Origin: Nocardioides gansuensis
GTDB lineage: Bacteria > Actinomycetota > Actinomycetes > Propionibacteriales > Nocardioidaceae
Length of the DNA: 64,000 nucleotides
Direction of reading: 5' to 3'
Assembly: GCF_003076135.1 (NCBI RefSeq)
Contig: NZ_QDGZ01000009.1
Location: forward strand, 1 to 64,000
Below are positions 57,695 through 64,000 of the stretch, piece by piece. Position 1 is the stretch's first letter; each line of letters begins with the position of its first letter. The translations under genes and the position numbers were made by a program. Below the pieces are notes generated by a model, which worked only from the letters and a program-made list of their open reading frames with translations, made no database searches and had not been told where the DNA came from.

Positions 57695-59081
57695 TCCCGG
57701 GCACACCGTCACCGAGGACAGCGCCGGCCTCGACGCGCTCGGCCTGCTTGGCCTCGAGCGAGACCTCGCCGCGGACCTTGACGCCGTGCCCGAAGGTGAC
57801 GTCGCCGTCCACGCGGAAGGACTTCGCCTCCCTGAGGCTGGGCGCGCCCTCGGGGAACCGCTTGTCGAAGTCGCCGACCAGCTTGTAGAAGTCGCCGTCG
57901 AGGTCGACGAACGGGACGTGGTCGGTGGCCGGGTCGAGGACGAAGTCCGACCCGATGTCGTAGATGTCCGAGCGCAGCACCAGCAGGTCGTTGGTGGTCT
58001 TCACCGGGACGAAGCGGCTGCGGTCGACCTCGATGGTCGTCGAGTCGGGGAAGACCTCGATGGCGGCCCCCATCGCGGTCTCGATCTGGATCACCTTCGG
58101 CGTCGAGGGATCGCCCGGGTCGACGGTCTTCTCGTTGCGGATCAGTGGCAGCCCGAGGACACCCTCTCGGGCGTCGAGGATGTCGGCCATCGCCTGCACG
58201 TCGAACCACAGGTTGTTGGTCGACATGTAGCGGTGCCGGGTGAAGTCGGCGAACGCCAACCTGTCGGCGTCGAGGATCTGCGACGTCTCGCGCAGGATGA
58301 TCCGCCCGTCCTGCTTGCGGCGGGCGAAGTGGCCACCCTTGCGGTCGGAGGCCGTGCGGCGTACGGCCTCGATGGCGAATGGTGCGCCGCTCGTGGCGAA
58401 CCAGCCGGCCACCCGGGCGTCAGGCACCGCACCGAGGTTGTCGGAGTTGGAGACGAAGACGTACTTGTAGCCGGCCTCGACCAGCCTGGCCAGCAGGCCG
58501 GTGCCGCGCAGCGCTGTGTAGAGGTCGCCGTGGCCGGGCGGACACCACTCCAGGTCGGGGTCCTTGGGCCAGGACACCGGCAGCAGCGAGTCGGCGAGCA
58601 GCTTGGGCTCCTTGTTCTGCAGGAACTCCAGCGGCAGGCCCGTGACCGGCAGGTCGGTGTAGCGCTCCAGCGCGGCCATCGTGTCGGCGCTGGTGCGGAA
58701 GGAGTTCATGAACATCAGCGGCAGCGGCGCGTCGTACTCCTTGCGGAGGTGCAGCACCTGCCGGGCGATGATGTCGAGGAAGCTCAGCCCGCGCCGGACG
58801 CACAGCAGCGACTTCGCGCGGTCCATGCCCATGGACGTGCCGAGGCCGCCGTTGAGCTTGATCACGCACGTCTGCCGGATGGCATCCGCTGCCGCGTCGT
58901 CGGGGACTTCGACGTCAGCCAGAGACGTCATGTCGAGCGGTTCGATCGCCGACTCGGGGATCATCCCGGTCTCGCCGTGCTCGAGGAGGCGGTAGTAGTG
59001 CGCGAAGGTGTCGATCGCGACCGGGTCGACACCCGCGTCCTGCATCTTCGCGCGAGCGAGCTCGAGGCCTTTGCTACCCAT
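57687..59081 (-). CDS. UTP-glucose-1-phosphate uridylyltransferase, UDPGP (eukaryotic-like) type
   Basis: A 464-aa pyrophosphorylase making UDP-glucose. The nucleotide-binding motif is VIKLNGGLGTSMGMDRAKSL. Further motifs are LMFMNSFRTSADTMAALERY, LEWCPPGHGDLYTALRGTGL, VFVSNSDNLGAVPDARVAGW and MSTNNLWFDVQAMADIL. These define the UDPGP family of eukaryotic UGPases, not the usual bacterial GalU. Divergent from the folate gene with only 22 bases between start codons, so the promoters overlap. Confidence 0.92.
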   Translation of the reverse strand: MGSKGLELARAKMQDAGVDPVAIDTFAHYYRLLEHGETGMIPESAIEPLDMTSLADVEVPDDAAADAIRQTCVIKLNGGLGTSMGMDRAKSLLCVRRGLSFLDIIARQVLHLRKEYDAPLPLMFMNSFRTSADTMAALERYTDLPVTGLPLEFLQNKEPKLLADSLLPVSWPKDPDLEWCPPGHGDLYTALRGTGLLARLVEAGYKYVFVSNSDNLGAVPDARVAGWFATSGAPFAIEAVRRTASDRKGGHFARRKQDGRIILRETSQILDADRLAFADFTRHRYMSTNNLWFDVQAMADILDAREGVLGLPLIRNEKTVDPGDPSTPKVIQIETAMGAAIEVFPDSTTIEVDRSRFVPVKTTNDLLVLRSDIYDIGSDFVLDPATDHVPFVDLDGDFYKLVGDFDKRFPEGAPSLREAKSFRVDGDVTFGHGVKVRGEVSLEAKQAERVEAGAVLGDGVPGNG

Positions 59082-59103
59082 GCTCCGATCGTAGGCTGAT
59101 CCC

Positions 59104-59703
59104 GTGCAAGCGCCACTCGACCCCCCATCCGCCGCCGCGAAGTCGGCCCTCCGCGACCAGGTGCTCGCGGCCCGGCGGCGGCGTCCGCTGGCCGATTCGG
59201 CCCACGAGGCGGCGGCGATCGCGGAGCACCTGACGGCCTGGGAGGAGGTACGCCGCGCGGCCACCGTCGCGGCGTACGTCTCCGTCGGGCGCGAGCCCGG
59301 GACCGGGGTGCTGCTCGACCTCCTCGTCGCCCAGGGCAAGCGCGTGCTGCTGCCCGTGCTGCTGCCGGACCTCGACCTCGACTGGGCGGCCTACCACGGG
59401 CCGACGTCGCTGGCGCCTGCCTCGCGCGGCCTCCTCGAGCCCTTGTCGCCTCCGCTCGGTGTCTCTGCCGTGGCGGCCGCCGACGTGGTGCTGGTCCCCG
59501 GCCTCGCGGCCTCGCGGACCGGTGAGCGGCTCGGCCGCGGCGGCGGCTCCTACGACCGCGCGCTGGCCCGCGTGCCCGTCGGCACGCCCGTCGTGGTGCT
59601 GCTCCACGACGACGAGGTGGGGCTCGACGTGCCCGTCGACGCCCACGACCGGCGGGTCACCCACGCCGTGACCCCGTCGGGGGTCGTGGCCCTGACGGAG
59701 TGA
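59104..59703 (+). CDS. 5-formyltetrahydrofolate cyclo-ligase
   Basis: A 199-aa MTHFS. It starts with ALRDQVLAARRRRPLADSAH, has VAAYVSVGREPGTGVLLDLL and the ATP-binding motif GERLGRGGGSYDRALARVPV, and ends RVTHAVTPSGVVALTE. It converts 5-formyl-THF to 5,10-methenyl-THF with ATP. The GTG at 59104 gives the usual family length. Confidence 0.93.
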   Translation: MQAPLDPPSAAAKSALRDQVLAARRRRPLADSAHEAAAIAEHLTAWEEVRRAATVAAYVSVGREPGTGVLLDLLVAQGKRVLLPVLLPDLDLDWAAYHGPTSLAPASRGLLEPLSPPLGVSAVAAADVVLVPGLAASRTGERLGRGGGSYDRALARVPVGTPVVVLLHDDEVGLDVPVDAHDRRVTHAVTPSGVVALTE

Positions 59704-59711
59704 GCGCCGAG

Positions 59712-62354
59712 CTACTCCTCCGGCGCCGGCTCCAGCACCAGCACGTCCTCGCCGGCCTCGGTCACGGCCTCGCGCGAGAAGGCCCACGGGAGGTACTCCC
59801 CGTCCACGAAGAGCTCCGTCTGGTCGACGTAGTGCGGGGAGACCGGGTGGCCGGAGACCCCGGTCAGGTTGATCCAGCGCGAGTCGTCGAAGTCGGCGAG
59901 TGAGACGACCATCCGCATCGACGGTGCCGCGCTCACGCCGTACCCCAGCGTCGCGTCCCACGACATGGCGTTGACGATGGCCGGCCCGCCACCCACCTCG
60001 TAGCCGGTGCGGTTGAAGAGCCGCTCCACGAGCGCGATGCCGGACTCGCCGAGCGTCGAGCTGCGCAGGTCGAGGCGGTGCAGGTGGCCCCACGTCCAGT
60101 CGGACGGGTCGAGCGAGCGGCGCTTCGTCAGCTCGTCGCGCGCGTCCATCATCGCCTGCCGCAGGATGTCGTCGCGCGTCTCCACGACCTCGTGGGTGGT
60201 CTTGTCGTCCCACCAGGCGGAGGCCGGGTCCTCGAGCTGGGCGCTGACGACGCCGATCCAGCGGTCGCCGCCGTGGGGCCAGTTGCCCTCGCGGAGGTCG
60301 TCGTGGAAGGCCAGCCGCAGCAGGTTGCTCCACACGACGCTGAAGTACGCCGCAGCCGCGCTGTCGGCGGGCTGGGTGAAGTCCCACTCGGCGAGCAGCT
60401 CCTGGCCGTCGCGGTAGTAGGCACTCGGCAGGTCGCCGATGTCGAGCAGGTAGGGCACCAGGACGGGCGCCAGCGGGTTGGCGGTGTCGAGCTGGATGGC
60501 GGCCATGTCCGCGACCGAGAGCTCGCCCTCGTGCTCGAGGAGCAGGCGGATCCGGGTCGCGCGATAGCCGCGGTCCCAGTCGGTGGTGATGTGCCAGGGG
60601 TAGGACTCGCCGACGACCGCCTGGTTGGCCGTGACGATGAAGCCCTCGTCGGGGTCGAGCACGGAGGGCAGCCCGTCGAAGGGGATGTAGTCGCCGGTCC
60701 AGTCGTTGGCCGACACCCAGCCCTCGGCGGGCATCCGGCCGTCATTGCCCGACTTGCGGATCGGGATGCGTCCGGGCGCCTGGTAGCCGATGTGGCCCTC
60801 GCGGTCGGCGTAGACGAGGTTCTGCGCCGGCACCGCGAAGTCGGCCGCGGCGTCGCGGAACTCGTCCCAGTTGCTCGCGCGGTTGAGCTCGAGGATCGCG
60901 TCCGCCGTCGGCTGCGGGTCGAGGGCCGTCCAGGCCAGCGCCACGGCGTACCCGTTGCCGCGCTCCCCCGGCACGTCCGTCGGGGCGTTGGCGCCGACGG
61001 TGCTGAACTCGGCCGAGACGTCGCTGATCAGGGGGCCGTGCGCGGTCTCGCGGATCTGGAGCTGGAAGTCCTCCCCGTCGCGCACCTTGATCGTCTCCTG
61101 GCGCAGCTCCAGCGGCTTGGCCTTGCCGTCCTGCAGCCAGGTCGCTCCCTCGATCTGCTCGAGGTAGAGGTCGGTGACGTCCGGCCCGAGGTTGGTGAAG
61201 CCCCAGGCGATGTCGGCGTTGTGGCCGATGACCACCCCGGGCACGCCGCTGAACGTGAAGCCCGAGGTGTCGAGCGTGCAGTCGAGGGTCATCTCCCGGC
61301 AGTGCAGCCCCATCTGCATCCAGATGCCCGGCATGCTCACGCCCAGGTGGGGGTCGTTGGCCAGGATCGGCATGCCCGTGGCGCTGTGCTCCCCGTCCAC
61401 GACCCACGAGTTGGAGCCGATGCCGTCACCGCGGCCGAGGAGGTCGGGCATGGCGGCGACGTCCCGGCGGACCCGCTCGAGCGCGTCGACGACCTCCTGG
61501 GGGTACGCCGGACGGCGGGGGTTGCGCGTCGAGTTGCCCGACGCGTGCTGCTCGAAGACGCCGTCGACGACACCGCCGCCCTGGACGATCGGCGGATGCT
61601 GGTCGTAGGGGTAGGGCGGGTAGAGCTGCGCGACCTGGGCGGGGTCGTGGTCGAGGGAGGCCATCACCCGGTCGATCTCCTCGACCATGTTGCCGCGCAG
61701 GTCCCACGCCATCGCCTTGAGCCACGCCAGCGAGTCGACCTCGGTCCACGGCTCGGGGGTGTAGCGCAGCCCGGCGAGCCCCATGACGGCGTACTCCTCG
61801 GCCAGCCGGGTTGGCCCCCGCTGGTCGAGGTAGGCGTTGACCCCCTCGGCGTACTCGCCCAGCAGCTCGCGCGTGTCGGGTGACACCAGGGCGAGCTCGC
61901 GCTCGGCGACCCGGCGCCAGCCCATGGTGCGGATGAACTTGTCTGTCTGCAGCGCGTCCTCGCCGAACAGCTCGGCCAGCCGGCCGCTCGTCACGTGGCG
62001 ACGCAGGTCCATCTCGAAGAAGCGCTCCTGCGCGTGGACGAACCCCTGCGCGCGGGCCAGGTCGGCGTCGGTGTCACCGTAGAGGTGCGGGATGCCGTGC
62101 GCGTCGCGGACCACCTCGACGCTCGCCGACAGGCCCGGCACCTCGAGGGTGCCGTCGACCTCCGGCAGCGCACGGCGCAGCACCACGTAGCCAGATGCCG
62201 CGACCAGCGCCAGCACGAGCAGCACGGCGACCAGGGTGTAGCAGGGCCAGCGCACCGCGCGGGGCGCGGCCTTGAAGAGATGCCACAGCGAGGGGTCGTC
62301 CGCCTTCCCGGAGTCGGTGTCCGGGGTCCGCGGGGATGCCTGCTGCTCGGTCAT
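59712..62354 (-). CDS. Membrane-anchored penicillin acylase-family (Ntn) hydrolase
   Basis: An 880-aa protein: cytoplasmic tail 1-36, one membrane helix 37-58 (CYTLVAVLLVLALVAASGYV), then an extracellular penicillin-amidase fold. The alpha part has DAHGIPHLYGDTDADLARAQ and GFVHAQERFFEMDLRRHVTS. Autocleavage before S314 in GDGIGSNSWVVDG would expose the N-terminal Ser nucleophile. Beta-chain motifs: ATGMPILANDPHLGVSMPGI, VIGHNADIAWGFTNLGPD and LNRASNWDEFRDAAADFAVP. Substrates of such enzymes include acyl-homoserine lactones and cyclic lipopeptides as well as beta-lactams. Convergent with the folate gene. Confidence 0.93.
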   Translation of the reverse strand: MTEQQASPRTPDTDSGKADDPSLWHLFKAAPRAVRWPCYTLVAVLLVLALVAASGYVVLRRALPEVDGTLEVPGLSASVEVVRDAHGIPHLYGDTDADLARAQGFVHAQERFFEMDLRRHVTSGRLAELFGEDALQTDKFIRTMGWRRVAERELALVSPDTRELLGEYAEGVNAYLDQRGPTRLAEEYAVMGLAGLRYTPEPWTEVDSLAWLKAMAWDLRGNMVEEIDRVMASLDHDPAQVAQLYPPYPYDQHPPIVQGGGVVDGVFEQHASGNSTRNPRRPAYPQEVVDALERVRRDVAAMPDLLGRGDGIGSNSWVVDGEHSATGMPILANDPHLGVSMPGIWMQMGLHCREMTLDCTLDTSGFTFSGVPGVVIGHNADIAWGFTNLGPDVTDLYLEQIEGATWLQDGKAKPLELRQETIKVRDGEDFQLQIRETAHGPLISDVSAEFSTVGANAPTDVPGERGNGYAVALAWTALDPQPTADAILELNRASNWDEFRDAAADFAVPAQNLVYADREGHIGYQAPGRIPIRKSGNDGRMPAEGWVSANDWTGDYIPFDGLPSVLDPDEGFIVTANQAVVGESYPWHITTDWDRGYRATRIRLLLEHEGELSVADMAAIQLDTANPLAPVLVPYLLDIGDLPSAYYRDGQELLAEWDFTQPADSAAAAYFSVVWSNLLRLAFHDDLREGNWPHGGDRWIGVVSAQLEDPASAWWDDKTTHEVVETRDDILRQAMMDARDELTKRRSLDPSDWTWGHLHRLDLRSSTLGESGIALVERLFNRTGYEVGGGPAIVNAMSWDATLGYGVSAAPSMRMVVSLADFDDSRWINLTGVSGHPVSPHYVDQTELFVDGEYLPWAFSREAVTEAGEDVLVLEPAPEE

Positions 62355-62482
62355 CGCCCCGCATTGTGCCGTAACATTGGCAGTCGTCCCGGGCGAGTGC
62401 CAGCGGACACGTCGTCGTGTCGCCCACAGCCGGGGACATGTTCTTGCCACCACACGTGGATGTCCGAGCCGGGAGTCACGAG

Positions 62483-62797
62483 ATGCCGACCTACCAGTAC
62501 GCCTGCACCGAGTGCGGCCACGCCTTCGAGAAGGTCCAGAGCTTCAGCGACGACGCGCTGACCCACTGCCCCGAGTGCGACGGGCGGCTGCGCAAGGTGT
62601 TCAACGCCGTCGGCGTCGTCTTCAAGGGATCGGGGTTCTACCGCACCGACAGCCGCTCCGGCTCCTCCACCTCGGCCGGCGCCTCGTCGAGCACCTCGTC
62701 GAGCGGGTCGTCGACCTCCGGCGCCTCGGGCTCGTCCTCCTCGGACTCGAAGCCCGCCGCCACGACGGCGTCCTCCAGCTCCTCCAGCTCCGACTGA
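62483..62797 (+). CDS. FmdB-family zinc ribbon protein
   Basis: A 104-aa protein. The N-terminal zinc ribbon MPTYQYACTECGHAFEKVQS with THCPECDGRLRKVFNAVGVV provides a CxxC/CxxC site and ends FKGSGFYRTDSRS. The last 45 residues are an unusual serine-rich tail with short Ser runs and SAGASSSTSSSGSSTSG. GGGAG at 62471-62475. Function of the family is unsettled; it often neighbours MscL and folate genes in actinobacteria. Confidence 0.92.
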   Translation: MPTYQYACTECGHAFEKVQSFSDDALTHCPECDGRLRKVFNAVGVVFKGSGFYRTDSRSGSSTSAGASSSTSSSGSSTSGASGSSSSDSKPAATTASSSSSSSD

Positions 62798-62906
62798 TCC
62801 CTCTCGATGGTCGCGTAGCCGACCGAGGGACGAGGGAGGCGCATCGAGACCCCATCCCTGTGGATGAGCACCGCCAGCCGCCGCCCCTCCCGCCTAGCGT
62901 CGGGGT

Positions 62907-63536
62907 ATGGCTCCCCACACTCCCCGGCTGGGCGGCGTACGCCGTCGCGTGAGGTCGGCGCGCCGGGCCGTCCTCGCCCGGCGCCGCCCGCTCGCGGCGC
63001 TGCTGGCCACGGCCGCCGTCCTGGTCGGGCTCCGCACGGTCGCTCCGCCGCCGGCCACGACCGGCGTACTCGTCGCGGCTCGCGACCTGCCCGCAGGCAC
63101 CACCCTGACCACGGACGACCTGACCACGGCGGCGTTCGCGGACGGCACGGCGCCGAGTGCGCTGGCGGAGGAGCCCGTGGGGCGCACGCTGGCCGCGCCC
63201 GTCGCTGCGGGCGAGCCGATCACCGGCCCGCGGCTGCTCGGTGACGGCCTGGCGGCGGCCCACGAGGGGCTCGCGGTCCTGCCCGTGCGCCTCTCGGACG
63301 CCGGCGCGGCAGCACTGCTCCGACCGGGCGACCACATCGACCTCCTGGCGACGGCGCCCTCGGGTGACACGCGGACCGTCGCGGAGGATGTGCGGGTCAT
63401 CACGCTCGGCCCCGAAGGTGAGGGCGATTCACGCCTGACCGGGCGCCTGGTCGTGATCGGGGTCACCGAAGGGTCGAGGGAGCTCGTCGCCTCCGCGTCG
63501 GTCTCGGAGTTCCTCAGCTACACCTACAGCGGTTAG
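62907..63536 (+). CDS. SAF-domain protein, CpaB/RcpC-like
   Basis: A 209-aa protein with a basic N-terminus, a membrane helix (LAALLATAAVLVGLRTVA) and a SAF domain beginning VLVAARDLPAGTTLTTDDLT. Then GRTLAAPVAAGEPITGPRLL and RPGDHIDLLATAPSGDT follow, as in Flp pilus assembly protein CpaB. No other pilus genes are in the window, so a pilus role is unproven here. Confidence 0.85.
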   Translation: MAPHTPRLGGVRRRVRSARRAVLARRRPLAALLATAAVLVGLRTVAPPPATTGVLVAARDLPAGTTLTTDDLTTAAFADGTAPSALAEEPVGRTLAAPVAAGEPITGPRLLGDGLAAAHEGLAVLPVRLSDAGAAALLRPGDHIDLLATAPSGDTRTVAEDVRVITLGPEGEGDSRLTGRLVVIGVTEGSRELVASASVSEFLSYTYSG

Positions 63537-63597
63537 CGTGGCCGGCTGACAAGTCATTGACCGGCTCCGATCTCGGGGTCAGAGAAGGAGATCCACC

Positions 63598-63936
63598 GTG
63601 AGCGGATTCAAGAACTTCCTCCTCCGCGGCAACCTCGTCGAGGTCGCCGTCGCCCTGATCATGGCGCTGTCGTTCGCCGCCGTCGTCTCGACGTTCGTCG
63701 AGTGGCTGACCGGCCTCATGCCCGAGTCGGCCTACTTCTCCACCGAGGAGCAGAGCTTCGGCGCGTTCCTCAACGCCGTCGTCTCCTTCGTGCTGCTCGC
63801 TACCGTCGTCTACTTCCTGATCGTGGCGCCCTACACCAGGGCCAAGGAGCGCTTCTTCCCCGGCGAGGCCGCCGGCCCGAGCGACACCGAGCTGCTCACC
63901 GAGATCCGCGACCTGCTCGCCTCGAAGGGCGTCTGA
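63598..63936 (+). CDS. mscL: MscL-like mechanosensitive channel
   Basis: A 112-aa MscL homologue. The amphipathic start SGFKNFLLRGNLVEVAVALI leads into the first helix (MALSFAAVVSTFVEWLTGL). A short loop precedes the second helix AFLNAVVSFVLLATVVYFLI, and a cytoplasmic helix TELLTEIRDLLAS ends it. GGAG six bases before the GTG. The loop is shorter than in E. coli MscL. It should act as an osmotic safety valve. Confidence 0.85.
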   Translation: MSGFKNFLLRGNLVEVAVALIMALSFAAVVSTFVEWLTGLMPESAYFSTEEQSFGAFLNAVVSFVLLATVVYFLIVAPYTRAKERFFPGEAAGPSDTELLTEIRDLLASKGV

Positions 63937-63955
63937 GCCTGACATCTTCGCCGCA

Positions 63956-63980
63956 CGGCCCGTCCCCTCGGGGCGGGCCG
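63956..63980 (+). terminator. GC-rich hairpin after mscL
   Basis: CGGCCCGTCCCC pairs with GGGGCGGGCCG across a two-base loop with one bulged base, 20 bases after the mscL stop, followed by a short T run (CTATTT). Confidence 0.6.
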
Positions 63981-64000
63981 GGTGCTATTTCGGCGCCGCC

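Noticed and set aside
55850..57781. A 643-codon plus-strand open frame over moaC and moeA
   Set aside because: It is antisense to well-identified moaC, moeA and UGPase genes; the composition (Arg/Gly/His/Val-rich) is that of a high-GC shadow frame.
60078..61883. A 601-codon plus-strand open frame
   Set aside because: Antisense of the penicillin acylase-family gene; low-complexity Val/Arg/Gly composition.

Overview
The window is high-GC actinobacterial DNA. Many genes start with GTG or TTG, several promoters look leaderless, and the right end carries a UDP-sugar, molybdenum-cofactor and cell-division block (UDPGP-type UGPase, MoeA/Glp, MoaC, MogA, RimJ, GlpR/SepX) typical of Actinomycetota. 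Nocardioidaceae (Nocardioides-like) is my inference from overall gene content, not something the sequence proves.

Positions 1-44760 form a catabolic accessory region. It has three parts. (i) 1-17.5 kb is a mosaic of intact enzymes and visibly broken genes (LacI, amidohydrolase, tautomerase, TetR and aldehyde dehydrogenase remnants). It includes a probable LacI-controlled hydroxyacid/aldehyde oxidation module: L-2-hydroxyglutarate oxidase, Fe-dependent alcohol dehydrogenase, ketoglutarate-semialdehyde-type aldehyde dehydrogenase and thioesterase. (ii) 17.7-32.9 kb is mostly minus strand. It holds pntAB and a tightly coupled beta-oxidation operon (thiolase, SDR, HAD, SDR, MaoC, 44-aa ORF, 613-aa acyl-CoA dehydrogenase). 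Next come a second operon (tautomerase, alpha/beta hydrolase, NTF2-like, CurA-like reductase) and single genes for a crotonase, a VOC protein and a metallo-beta-lactamase-fold hydrolase. (iii) 33.2-44.8 kb holds an MFS pump with a C-terminal beta-domain extension, a nitronate-monooxygenase-like enzyme and two paralogous TetR regulators. These bracket a crotonase, an acyl-CoA dehydrogenase and an aminoglycoside-phosphotransferase-like kinase; the last two resemble the pair used for 4-hydroxyacyl-CoA catabolism. Shared DNA motifs tie these genes into regulons: three TGNNTACGTANNCA sites, six TTGA-N8-TCAA-like sites, two TAAGC sites, and a 73-bp element repeated four times.

About 44.84-53.91 kb looks like an integrative element. 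It ends in an excisionase-like gene, a tyrosine recombinase and, directly beside it, the 3' end of a tRNA-Ala(CGC) gene. Its cargo is an inverted-repeat-bounded HTH/zinc-finger gene pair, a class II glutamine amidotransferase, a small XRE regulator and a 1364-residue protein. That protein joins an XRE DNA-binding domain, an Mrr-like PD-(D/E)XK nuclease, a STAND-type P-loop NTPase and about 900 residues of helical sensor-like sequence. It looks like an Avs-like anti-phage protein that represses its own leaderless promoter, and it is the most interesting item here.

From 53.9 kb to the end is conserved core chromosome: glpR/sepX-like, rimJ-like, mogA/moaB, moaC, moeA/glp and UGPase on the minus strand, then 5-formyltetrahydrofolate cyclo-ligase, a membrane-anchored penicillin acylase-family hydrolase, an FmdB zinc ribbon protein, a CpaB-like SAF protein and a short MscL-like channel.
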